Part shown: positions 50,490-58,917 of the stretch, in pieces
Layout: every line of letters begins with the position of its first letter
Numbering within the stretch: position 1 is the stretch's first letter
Source of the DNA: Sporobacter sp942492735
GTDB taxonomy: Bacteria; Bacillota; Clostridia; Oscillospirales; Oscillospiraceae
Length of the DNA stretch: 64,000 nucleotides
Assembly (NCBI GenBank): GCA_942492735.1
Contig: OW818648.1
Span: 1,302,001 to 1,366,000, forward strand
Direction of reading: 5' to 3'
Notes under the pieces: model-generated
The model's database searches: none
What the model saw: the letters and a program-made list of their open reading frames with translations, nothing else
Told to the model about the DNA's origin: nothing
Position numbers and translations under genes: made by a program

Positions 50490-52445
50490 CTATTTTGCGA
50501 CATCACAAACATAAGTGTCGCCGGGCGTCTTAATTCTATAGAGCCGCAGCATTGTGCATATCGCCTGCTCGGTGGAGTAGCTTGCTGTCGGTGAGAAATT
50601 TTTGTTTCCGGTGCTCTTCATGGCACCAAGAAAATAAGCATTATCCACCGATGCTTTTGCCCAGCCTGCAATTGAGGCGGTATCGGCATAGTCGGGAGCG
50701 CCAAGCTCCTTCTGCATCTCACACTTGAGATAGGCCGCCACATTGTTGATTAAGACGGCTGCTTCCTGACGTGTGATCAGGTCATTCGGCGCAAATGTCG
50801 TTTCGGTTTTACCGAAGATGATACCGAGCTTGTTAAGCGTATAGATCATATCGCTGGTCGTATCCGTAAACATCATCGGTTTTTCCGACATCGGGGTCAT
50901 AAGTGTTACCTTAGGATCGACCTTTTTGATCAGTTCAAAAGCCAGCGAACAGTAATCGTTTCTTGAGATACTGCTCAGATAGTTTTTCTGCAGGCTCTTT
51001 AGAACAAGATTTCTGTCTGTGGCGAGATAAACATCCTTAATTGCCCAGCTCGACGGCGCAATGCCCATTAATTGGCGGATAATAACCGAGAGCTCCGTAT
51101 TATCCAGGGTCGCGCCCCGTATCGGGTCTTTCAGATCGGCAGCACTTTCAAAGAGCTCGGCACCGGCACCCTTGGCAAAGAAGGGAACAAGCTGGTTTGA
51201 ATGCCAGATAAGGCCGGTGTATTTCTTGTCTAGTGTATTAATATTGTACGTCAGCGTTGGCATAACACCTTTGCCATTATTGATGACGGTGTTCATAGGA
51301 CCGGCTGTGCCGGTCAGATAACCGGTTTCATGGTCGCCGGTGACGACAAGCAGCGTTTCGTTCCAGCTGCTGTTCTCTTCAACCCATGCGCAGACATCAT
51401 CAACTGTATTATAGAATTCTGCCATCTCTTCGATAAGGCGGCCGGTCTGTGCGTAATGGCCGCACCAATCAATTGCGCCGGCTTCAATCATCAGGAAGAA
51501 GCCTTTTTCATTATTATCCAGGACATTCAATGCGCCTTTTGCCATTGTCGCCAAGCTGGGGACATCGGTGTTGAACGGCGTTACAAAAGCGTCCGTTTTA
51601 ACCAGACGATTTCTGCATGCCTGAGTCGTCTGCAGGGACTTGGCGATGCCTATGACTCTATCTGGGGTAGTGCCGGTCTGGAGTGCTTCAAAGTCGGTTT
51701 TTTCCTGAATATATGTCCACGGATCCGCCGTTCCGTCACCGTTTGCATCGGAAAAGGGCAGCGTACCGTCTTTGATTGCAGTCCAGGCCGCAACGGTAAG
51801 GTGCTTTTCATTGGGTTTGTCAGCTGGATATAATTCGTTATCATCGTTATATAGAGGATGGCCGCAGCCCATGATGACGTCGGCGGTGCCGCTGTACATT
51901 TCCTTAGCGATGGCATCATAAGCATCGCGCTTTGAATTGTGTGCCACAAAGCCCGCGGGTGTGTCATGGTTAAACGGAACGTTGGTCACAACACCCGTTG
52001 ATTTGCCCATCGCTTCGAAGTCCTCGGACATATGCGTCAAGGGCATACAATCCTGGTTCACACCGATCGCCGCGTCAAATGTTTTGACACCGGTGGACAT
52101 GGCAGTGGCGGCGGATGCTGAGTCCGTCGCGCCGAACATAAAGCGGAGCGGGTCGGACCACCAGGCAATATCATAAACGCTTCCCATATCGTCAGATATG
52201 GCGTTTGACTGACCGTGGGAATAAGTACTCATCGCCAGCTTGACAGGGAACTTCTCCTGTGTGGACGCGCCCGCTTCTCCGAACAGATAATAGTCGGCGG
52301 CCAAATACTGGTTGTACCCGCAGCCGTCCGCGATCACCACGATAACGTTTTTGGGTGCTCCCTCCGCTGCGCCGGGCACGATGAGAAGCGCGACTAAAAC
52401 GAGTACGAGGATAACTGTCGTCAGGATCTTTCTGATTCTTTTCAC
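50490..52445 (-). CDS. SLH-domain alkaline phosphatase, first paralogue
   Basis: 651 residues. A signal peptide (TTVILVLVLVALLIVPGAA) leads to an alkaline phosphatase domain with a metal-site start (NVIVVIADGCG), the nucleophile Ser in ATDSASAATAMSTG (about 106) and metal ligands in GDHETGYL. The C-terminal 150 residues have S-layer-homology segments (TRQEAAVLINNVAAYL, then ASVDNAYFLGAMKSTGNKNF), which anchor the enzyme to the cell wall. It hydrolyses phosphomonoesters outside the cell. It is the downstream member of a tandem pair. Confidence 0.93.
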   Translation of the reverse strand: MKRIRKILTTVILVLVLVALLIVPGAAEGAPKNVIVVIADGCGYNQYLAADYYLFGEAGASTQEKFPVKLAMSTYSHGQSNAISDDMGSVYDIAWWSDPLRFMFGATDSASAATAMSTGVKTFDAAIGVNQDCMPLTHMSEDFEAMGKSTGVVTNVPFNHDTPAGFVAHNSKRDAYDAIAKEMYSGTADVIMGCGHPLYNDDNELYPADKPNEKHLTVAAWTAIKDGTLPFSDANGDGTADPWTYIQEKTDFEALQTGTTPDRVIGIAKSLQTTQACRNRLVKTDAFVTPFNTDVPSLATMAKGALNVLDNNEKGFFLMIEAGAIDWCGHYAQTGRLIEEMAEFYNTVDDVCAWVEENSSWNETLLVVTGDHETGYLTGTAGPMNTVINNGKGVMPTLTYNINTLDKKYTGLIWHSNQLVPFFAKGAGAELFESAADLKDPIRGATLDNTELSVIIRQLMGIAPSSWAIKDVYLATDRNLVLKSLQKNYLSSISRNDYCSLAFELIKKVDPKVTLMTPMSEKPMMFTDTTSDMIYTLNKLGIIFGKTETTFAPNDLITRQEAAVLINNVAAYLKCEMQKELGAPDYADTASIAGWAKASVDNAYFLGAMKSTGNKNFSPTASYSTEQAICTMLRLYRIKTPGDTYVCDVAK

Positions 52446-52514
52446 TCAAAATACCCCTTCTGTATTGACGCCCACACGATGTCCATGGGCGGCCCTTTCC
52501 GATTCAGCACTTAA

Positions 52515-52543
52515 ATAATATCACCGATACGGTACCGGAGTAA
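52515..52543 (-). promoter_or_regulatory. Candidate promoter of the first phosphatase gene
   Basis: Minus-strand TTACTC (52543-52538) and TATTAT (52520-52515) are 17 bases apart. The bases just before TATTAT (CGGTGA) are identical to those of the second paralogue's promoter, so the sites are probably conserved. Confidence 0.45.
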
Positions 52544-52639
52544 AGTGGTAAAATGTAAAAAATGTAAAAATATAGCGCATTAAGGCGGATGGCATATCAT
52601 AGAAAAGCCTATGCATAAGCGCTCAACCAAACACATTAA

Positions 52640-52676
52640 AAGAACTGCCCGTTCTCAAAAGAGAAGGGCAGTTCCT
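52640..52676 (-). terminator. Terminator of the second phosphatase gene
   Basis: AGAACTGCCCGTTCTC and GAGAAGGGCAGTTCCT pair, and the minus strand continues TTCTTTTAAT. Confidence 0.8.
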
Positions 52677-52697
52677 TATTAATGCTATTTATTCTAA

Positions 52698-54653
52698 CTA
52701 TCTTGCGACATCCCAAACATAATTGTCGCCGGGCGCCTTAATTTTGTAGAGCCGCAGCATCGTGCATATCGCCTGCTCGGTGGTGAAATTGGCTGCCGGT
52801 GAGAAGTTGTTGTTTCCTGTGCTCTTCATGGCACCGAGGATAAATGCATTATCCACAGCTGTTTTTGCCCAACCGGCTATCAGCGTACCGTCGGTATAGG
52901 CGGGAGCGGCGATTTCCTTCTGCATCGCGCACTTCAGATAGGTCGCCACATTGTTGATTAAAACGGCTGCCTCCTGACGTGTGATAAGATCAGTTGGTGC
53001 AAAGGTTGTGTCGGTTTTACCTGTGATGACGTTGAGCTGATTGAGTGTATAAACCACATCGCTGGTCGAATCGGTAAACATCATCGGTTTTTCAGTTGTC
53101 GGGGTCAGAAGTGTTACTTTAGGATCAACCTTCTTAATCAGTTCAAAAGCGAGTGTACAGAAATCGTTTCTTGTGATATTGCTCAGATAGTTTTTCTGGA
53201 GGCTCTTCGGAACAAGATTCCTGTCTGTTGCAAGATATACATCTTTTGTTGCCCAACCGGACGGTGCGACGCCGAATAGCTGGCGGATAACAACCGAGAT
53301 CTCTGTATTATCCAGATAGGCGCCCCGTACCGGGTCTTTCAAATCGGCAACTGCGTTGAAGTTTGTTGCGCCGACGCCCTTGGCGTAGAAGGGAACGAGC
53401 TGATTGGAATGCCAGTAATAGCCTGCATATTTCTTATCAAGCGTATTGGTGTTATACAGTAATGTCGGCATAACGCCTTTACCGTTGTTAATGACAGCAT
53501 TGAAGGCTCCGCCTGTGCCGGTGAGGTAACCGGTTTCATGATCGCCGGTGACGACAAGCAGTGTTTCGTTCCAGCTGCTGTTCTTTTCGACCCATGCGCA
53601 GACGGCGTCGACGGTTTTATAAAATTCGTCCATCTCTTCGATGACGCGTCCCGGCTGTCCAAAATGTCCGCACCAGTCAATTGCGCCGGCTTCGATCATA
53701 AGGAAGAACCCTTTTTCATTATTGTCCAGAATGTTCAGTGCGCCGTTTGCCATTGTCATTAAGCTGGGGACATCGGTGTTAAACGGTGTGACAAAAGCAT
53801 CCTTATTATCTGCTAAAGCTCTGCATTCCTGCGTCGTCTGATAGGACTTGGCGATACCAATGACTCGCTCAGGCGTTGCGCCGGTCTGAAGCGCTTCAAA
53901 GTCGGCTTTTTCCTGGATATACGTCCATGGATCTTTCGTACCGTTGCCGTTTGCATCGGAGAAGGGCAGGGTACCGTCTTTGATTGCGGTCCAAGTAGCA
54001 ACGGTGAGGTGTTTTTCATTCGGCTTATCAGCAGCATTCAATTTGTTGTCATCGTTATACAGAGGATGACCGCAGCCCATGATAACCTCGGCAGTGCCGT
54101 TGTACATTTCCTTGGCAATGGCATCATATGCATCGCGATTCACATTATGTGCTGTAAAGCCAGCGGGTGTGGCATGGTCAAACGGTACGTTGGTCACAAC
54201 ACCCGTTGATTTACCCAGTGCCTCAAAATCTTCGGACATGTGCGTCAAGGCCTGCCCGTCCTGGTTCATACCGATACCAGCGTCATTTGTTTTGACACCG
54301 GTGGACATGGCAGTGGCGGCGGAAGCAGAGTCTGTCGCACCAAACATAAATCTGACCGGATCAGTCCACCAAGCGGGGTCGTAAACACTTTCAATATCGT
54401 CTGATATAACGTTTGACTGGCCATGAGAATATGTACTCATCGCCAGTTGGACAGGGAAGCTCGCCTGTGTGGATGCGCCTGCTTTGCCGAACAGATAATA
54501 GTCGGCAGCCAAATACTGGTTGAAGCCGGTGCCGTCCGCAATTATCACGATAACATTTTTCGGTACTGTGGCTGCAGCGCCGGGCACGATCAGCCCCGCA
54601 ACAAGAACGAGGACGAGAAGTGCTGTCGTTAGAATCCTTCCAAATTTTTTCAC
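52698..54653 (-). CDS. SLH-domain alkaline phosphatase, second paralogue
   Basis: 651 residues, identical in length and most positions to the neighbour at 50490, with the same nucleophile segment, metal ligands and SLH tail. Differences cluster in the SLH part and the surface loops. The pair probably arose by tandem duplication, and each copy has its own promoter and terminator, allowing separate control. Confidence 0.93.
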   Translation of the reverse strand: MKKFGRILTTALLVLVLVAGLIVPGAAATVPKNVIVIIADGTGFNQYLAADYYLFGKAGASTQASFPVQLAMSTYSHGQSNVISDDIESVYDPAWWTDPVRFMFGATDSASAATAMSTGVKTNDAGIGMNQDGQALTHMSEDFEALGKSTGVVTNVPFDHATPAGFTAHNVNRDAYDAIAKEMYNGTAEVIMGCGHPLYNDDNKLNAADKPNEKHLTVATWTAIKDGTLPFSDANGNGTKDPWTYIQEKADFEALQTGATPERVIGIAKSYQTTQECRALADNKDAFVTPFNTDVPSLMTMANGALNILDNNEKGFFLMIEAGAIDWCGHFGQPGRVIEEMDEFYKTVDAVCAWVEKNSSWNETLLVVTGDHETGYLTGTGGAFNAVINNGKGVMPTLLYNTNTLDKKYAGYYWHSNQLVPFYAKGVGATNFNAVADLKDPVRGAYLDNTEISVVIRQLFGVAPSGWATKDVYLATDRNLVPKSLQKNYLSNITRNDFCTLAFELIKKVDPKVTLLTPTTEKPMMFTDSTSDVVYTLNQLNVITGKTDTTFAPTDLITRQEAAVLINNVATYLKCAMQKEIAAPAYTDGTLIAGWAKTAVDNAFILGAMKSTGNNNFSPAANFTTEQAICTMLRLYKIKAPGDNYVWDVAR

Positions 54654-54699
54654 TTAAAAATACCCCTTTCGAATTTGCTTTATTGATTCAGTTTTACTA

Positions 54700-54728
54700 A
54701 TAATATCACCGCGCCATGGAGAGGGTAA
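54700..54728 (-). promoter_or_regulatory. Candidate promoter of the second phosphatase gene
   Basis: TTACCC (54728-54723) and TATTAT (54705-54700) are 17 bases apart on the minus strand, with the same CGGTGA before the -10 as in the paralogue. Confidence 0.45.
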
Positions 54729-54758
54729 CGCTCCAATAGCTTTGACTTTATTGCATTT

Positions 54759-54779
54759 AGCTATGCTCACAGCATAGCT
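54759..54779. promoter_or_regulatory. 21-bp palindrome between divergent phosphatase and PucR genes
   Basis: AGCTATGCT, three bases, AGCATAGCT: a perfect palindrome in the intergenic region. It is a plausible operator for the PucR-type regulator or an unrelated hairpin. A second inverted repeat (GGTCTA at 54842, TAGACC at 54858) lies just before the pucR start. Confidence 0.45.
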
Positions 54780-54784
54780 GCACC

Positions 54785-54813
54785 TTGTTTTTGTGTGATT
54801 TATATAGTATACT
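54785..54813 (+). promoter_or_regulatory. Candidate promoter of the PucR-type gene
   Basis: TTGTTT (54785-54790) and TATACT (54808-54813) are 17 bases apart, about 70 bases before the ATG. Confidence 0.4.
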
Positions 54814-54884
54814 GGTAATAAAATCCACATTTTCACAAATTGGTCTACATAAGTATATAGACCTGATTAATAGGCGGTGAAGCA

Positions 54885-56417
54885 ATGAAGCTGAACACAG
54901 GCATTATCGCGTATTCACTTCCGGTCCCCCCGACGTTCATTTGCGGGAACCCCGACCATAACCTTGTCTTCAGTGACGTCCGGTTCTTTCGCGATGAAAA
55001 AGGATTTTTCGATGAGGATATTCTATATTTTACGCAGTGGCAAAATCTAAAAAAAAGCAATCTGACGTTCCCAACGTTTATGTTCTGTGTCGGCGGTGAT
55101 AAAGAAGCAGCCGAGTTTTTTAAGCGCCATAACATGACCGGCATCATCACGGATGAGCAGGATCCCCTCAATGCTTTCAGCATCATTCAAAGTATTTTTT
55201 TGAGATTTAATCAGTTGGAAAACAATCTTATGACACTGCTGAATGCCAAGGTACCGACGCGTGAAATCCTAACCGTCTGTACTGAATTTTTTCAGAATCA
55301 GGTCATTCTATACGATTCGGAGCGCAATTTGATCGACTACGGTGCGCACTATCTCCCAGATAGCCAGGATCGCTCCTGGAAAGAAATCCTCGAAACCGGA
55401 AAAAGACCGGAGAAGATGTATGCCGAAGTCAAAAAAAACAACAGTCATCTGGATGCAATCAGGACACCGTATTCCGATTTTATGGATCTTGGCCCAGGCT
55501 TTCCAAAAATCATGACATATTCTTTTTTTGAAAGCGGCAAACGACTGGCAACGCTCACGATCGTTGAAACGAATAAACCGCTGTCCGTATACCAGCTGAA
55601 GCTTTTAGATTACATATCCGGCCTTCTCGCTCCAAGCCTGTTCCATGTTTACGCAGCATCGGCCGGGGTGCTGGAAAGCCTGCGTTCTGTGTTGCTCGCA
55701 ATTGTGAACAAGGAAAATGTTGATCCGCTTATTGTGACCAGATGCATCACCGCTGCGGGCTGGGATATGGACGATGATTTCCTGCTGATTCTCCTCAGCG
55801 TGCCCGAAGCATCCAAGAATTCTGAGACACTCACGCGTTATCGCCATATTTATGAGAGGATCTTTCCCGAATGCGTTGCCCTGAGGTACAAAGACGGTCT
55901 TGTTTTGGTCATACATAACGATACCGCAGAGGTCATGACCGAATGCTTACCCAAACTGGATAAACAGCTTGGACTTCATAAGGCTGTATGCGGCTTGAGC
56001 TTTCCGTTTAAAGGTATTCTTCAACTTGGTTCGCAGTATATCAATGCCGAGGTTGCGCTGCACAGCGGCGATAAAAATAGAAGAATCAGACCGCTGAGCG
56101 ATTCGATTACAATTCCGATCGTCAATCAGATCGCCGCCGATATTCCGCTCTACCCGATGTGCCATCGCGAAACCGTCCGAATTTTTGAATATGACATAAA
56201 GAACGGAACAGAGCTGCTTCTGACGCTGGAAACATATCTGATGCAGTATAAAAGCCTGAAGGCCGCAGCGGAGGAGCTGTTTATCCACCGCAGTACGATG
56301 ACCTACAGACTCGGCTGCATCGAAAAAATCGCAAAACTTTCTCTCGACGACCCAAAGGAGCGGTTGCATATCCTGTTATCCTGCATCGTACTGCGAAGTC
56401 TGAAGACGCAACAGTGA
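54885..56417 (+). CDS. PucR/CdaR-type transcriptional regulator
   Basis: 510 residues. The N-terminal 150 residues are an unrecognised domain (KLNTGIIAYSLPVPPTFICG), and a GAF-like segment follows. The C-terminal HTH of the PucR family covers about 430-505 (YKSLKAAAEELFIHRSTMTY, then RLGCIEKIAKLSLDD). These regulators respond to purine or sugar-acid metabolites. The gene is divergent from the second phosphatase, and two palindromes in the interval could be its binding sites. GGTGA lies four bases before the ATG. Confidence 0.86.
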   Translation: MKLNTGIIAYSLPVPPTFICGNPDHNLVFSDVRFFRDEKGFFDEDILYFTQWQNLKKSNLTFPTFMFCVGGDKEAAEFFKRHNMTGIITDEQDPLNAFSIIQSIFLRFNQLENNLMTLLNAKVPTREILTVCTEFFQNQVILYDSERNLIDYGAHYLPDSQDRSWKEILETGKRPEKMYAEVKKNNSHLDAIRTPYSDFMDLGPGFPKIMTYSFFESGKRLATLTIVETNKPLSVYQLKLLDYISGLLAPSLFHVYAASAGVLESLRSVLLAIVNKENVDPLIVTRCITAAGWDMDDDFLLILLSVPEASKNSETLTRYRHIYERIFPECVALRYKDGLVLVIHNDTAEVMTECLPKLDKQLGLHKAVCGLSFPFKGILQLGSQYINAEVALHSGDKNRRIRPLSDSITIPIVNQIAADIPLYPMCHRETVRIFEYDIKNGTELLLTLETYLMQYKSLKAAAEELFIHRSTMTYRLGCIEKIAKLSLDDPKERLHILLSCIVLRSLKTQQ

Positions 56418-56438
56418 AATCGCCAATAAAAAAGTTAA

Positions 56439-56487
56439 AAAGGCGTACCGCACAACGTTATCCGATAACGTGAAGCGGTACGCCCTT
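56439..56487 (+). terminator. Terminator of the PucR-type gene
   Basis: AAAGGCGTACCGC and GCGGTACGCCCTTT pair with an inner stem (AACGTTATC/GATAACGT). Confidence 0.8.
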
Positions 56488-56535
56488 TGTCTGCAAAGAA
56501 TGGCTGTCAACTACCTTGGAACAATATGACTATGA

Positions 56536-56606
56536 GTAGGGAATGGGTTTACCCATTCCACACCCCACGTGTGGAGAGCGGAGGAACGGTCAAGACCGTT
56601 CCCTAC
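56536..56606. repeat. GTAGGG...CCCTAC palindromic repeat (71 bp)
   Basis: First half GAATGGGTTTACCCATTC, second half GAACGGTCAAGACCGTTC, with a GTGTGGAGAGCGGAGG spacer. The second half is identical to that of the copy at 37888. Confidence 0.75.
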
Positions 56607-56649
56607 GAGATAGGCGATAATTTTGTCCTTATCTAGCCTTGATGTTTGA

Positions 56650-58116
56650 TTAAAACTCTTGTGTTGTAATCTCTTTTTTGTTTTTTCTGCTGAGCCATAG
56701 CGCAGGTATTATCGCCACAAGGCACAATATAAAAGATGCGACGAAAAAGTTGTTGAATAAAGACAGGAGTGAATTGTTAATCGTCTCCGGATTTTCGAGC
56801 ATTTCCTTTATGGACAGGCTCGCGGTCGCCAGATGGAAGCGCTCCATACCCCAGGCGGTTATGGCCGACATACCGATCATCATGCCGATCATGCGTGCCA
56901 TCACGACCATCGAGGAGGCTAAGCCCTTCTGCTCCTGACGAACCGAATCCATGACTGCGGTCCCAAGGGGGGCGATCACAAGGCCAAAGCCGAAGCCGCA
57001 GATACCGAGGTGGATGGTCAGCTGCGGGTCCGCAATCGTCAGTGTCCAGCGGCTCATGAAATAAAACCCGACACTGCTCATAATGAGCCCGACAAGGGTA
57101 GGCAGACGATAGCCGAACCGCTTACACAAAAATCCGCCAGCTAACGCGCCAATCGACAGCAATATCGTGAATCGCAGCAGCCTGAGTCCGCCTTCAAGCG
57201 GCGTGCTGCCAAGTATCGCTTCACTCATCAGCGGAATATTGACCATAGCGATGATGAGGGCGCTCCCGACGAACAGGTTGGTCAGGTTTGCCGCGGAAAA
57301 AACAACGTTTTTGAACGCGGAAAGCTTGACGAGCGGATCCTGAATTATTAAAGAACGCACGATAAACAGGGTGAAAAAGACAGCTGCCGCTGCCAAGAAA
57401 CCGATGAGCTTCACCCAATAGTTATCTTGACTGAATTGCCGAGAGACGCCCATACAGAAAAAGGTGAGTGCCACGGCGAGAAGAAGACCGCTGAGATAGT
57501 CAATCTTGCCTATGGTACGCGCGCCTAGGCGTATATGACGCAGAACGATGGCTAATACGACAAGACTGATGGGGATATTAAGCCAGAATATCCACTGCCA
57601 TTTCCAGAACTGGGCGAACAGCGCCCCGTAAAAGGGACCAAGCGCTCCGCCGGCTTCCACAGCGGCACCGATAATGCCCAAGGCCACAGCCCTGTTCCTC
57701 CCGGTGTACAGTTCCCCTGTAATCGCCATTGCAACCGGTACAAGCGCGCCGCCGCCAATGGCTTGAATAATACGCGCGGCGACAAGCCATTCAATACTGG
57801 TGGATATGGCTACCAATATGGAGCCTGCAATGAAGATGAACAGAGAGAAAATATAGACCCGGCTATGACCATAAACATCCGAAACACGGCCGATAAGAGG
57901 CATCGCGAAGGTGTAGCCGAGCAGATAGCCAATGACAATCCAGGCCGCCTGATCAAACCTCGTGATGGGAAGACTGATGGAGAGCATAATGCCCGGTAAA
58001 GCGCCGTATATGACTGTTTGATCCATCGCCGCGACGAAGACACCAAGGCATATGACGATCATGATAGAAGTAGGAGAAGTAGGACGTGCTATTCGTTCCC
58101 TTATTGTTAGTCGCAT
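56650..58116 (-). CDS. MFS exporter, DHA2 (14-helix) type, P55-like
   Basis: 488 residues with about 14 hydrophobic segments. Motif A appears as YLLGYTFAMPLIGRVSDVYG (about residue 62) and motif C-like elements follow (GAAVEAGGALGPFYGALFA). The sequence is of the drug:H+ antiporter-2 family. The lipoprotein gene 12 bases upstream is LprG-like, so this corresponds to the mycobacterial LprG-P55 pair, which exports lipids or drugs across the cytoplasmic membrane. The start at 58116 overlaps no other gene. Confidence 0.88.
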   Translation of the reverse strand: MRLTIRERIARPTSPTSIMIVICLGVFVAAMDQTVIYGALPGIMLSISLPITRFDQAAWIVIGYLLGYTFAMPLIGRVSDVYGHSRVYIFSLFIFIAGSILVAISTSIEWLVAARIIQAIGGGALVPVAMAITGELYTGRNRAVALGIIGAAVEAGGALGPFYGALFAQFWKWQWIFWLNIPISLVVLAIVLRHIRLGARTIGKIDYLSGLLLAVALTFFCMGVSRQFSQDNYWVKLIGFLAAAAVFFTLFIVRSLIIQDPLVKLSAFKNVVFSAANLTNLFVGSALIIAMVNIPLMSEAILGSTPLEGGLRLLRFTILLSIGALAGGFLCKRFGYRLPTLVGLIMSSVGFYFMSRWTLTIADPQLTIHLGICGFGFGLVIAPLGTAVMDSVRQEQKGLASSMVVMARMIGMMIGMSAITAWGMERFHLATASLSIKEMLENPETINNSLLSLFNNFFVASFILCLVAIIPALWLSRKNKKEITTQEF

Positions 58117-58128
58117 ACAGTATACTCT

Positions 58129-58830
58129 CTATTTAGGCAGCGAAATATCAATGTCTTTATTGTAATCGGTAAAGGTCAAGGTTCTGACAATACCATCGAT
58201 CTCACTGTCTGTAATCTTGCCGGTGAGCTTGACCTGCTGCACCAGCAGGCCGTCTTTATCAATCCAGACCTCGGTGCCGATTGCGACGCCTTGGGCGGTC
58301 GTACCGGTCAGAGGGGCAAGCGTCTCTGAAAGGATGTCACCCTTCAGATGGTAGCACAGAACGTCTCCGATCTTTTCGTCTTTCAGCATCGTTGCATTGG
58401 TAAGACCTTTGATGATTGCTGCGACACCGCTTCCGGGATCAAAAACAGTCAGAACCTTGAACATGTCAGTCACAGTTTCCCAACCGCCGCCCATCGGATT
58501 CGTCATCATCGTTTCCTCGCCGACAGCGACAAGTTTTACTTGGACGGCCATGGTCGAAAGAGTTCCATCGATGGTCACCTGAAGCTTGTCGGGGCTGACG
58601 ATATCACCATCGATTTTTTTCATCTGTATGCCTGATCCGATCGGTGTGCCGCCGCCTTCGCTATGTATCATTAAGAAATGGAAGGATTTTGCTGCCTGCA
58701 TGTTATCGTACGACGTACTAAGAACTTCCGGCGCTGTCAATACAGCAGCCGTCTGTTTTGCTGCGCATCCTGTCAATGCGACGCAAACGACCAAAATCAA
58801 TGCGATGAGTAAACTCATAGTTCTCTTCAT
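58129..58830 (-). CDS. LppX/LprG-like lipoprotein
   Basis: 233 residues from ATG 58830. The lipobox is VALTGC with Cys22. The mature domain has the LppX_LprAFG pattern: an N-terminal strand-helix (VLSTSYDNMQAAKSFHF), central IDGDIVSPDKLQVTIDGTL, and a C-terminal IDGIVRTLTFTDYNKDIDI, the classic end of this family. In mycobacteria such proteins bind triacylated lipids in a hydrophobic cavity. Its gene precedes the MFS gene by 12 bases. In a clostridial background the ligand is unknown. Confidence 0.8.
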   Translation of the reverse strand: MKRTMSLLIALILVVCVALTGCAAKQTAAVLTAPEVLSTSYDNMQAAKSFHFLMIHSEGGGTPIGSGIQMKKIDGDIVSPDKLQVTIDGTLSTMAVQVKLVAVGEETMMTNPMGGGWETVTDMFKVLTVFDPGSGVAAIIKGLTNATMLKDEKIGDVLCYHLKGDILSETLAPLTGTTAQGVAIGTEVWIDKDGLLVQQVKLTGKITDSEIDGIVRTLTFTDYNKDIDISLPK

Positions 58831-58917
58831 TATGCGGCCCCCGTTAAGTATATTAAAAATTCCTTGCTCATTATACAATTCGCTAAAGTGAATTACAACC
58901 AGAATAATCAATATTTG

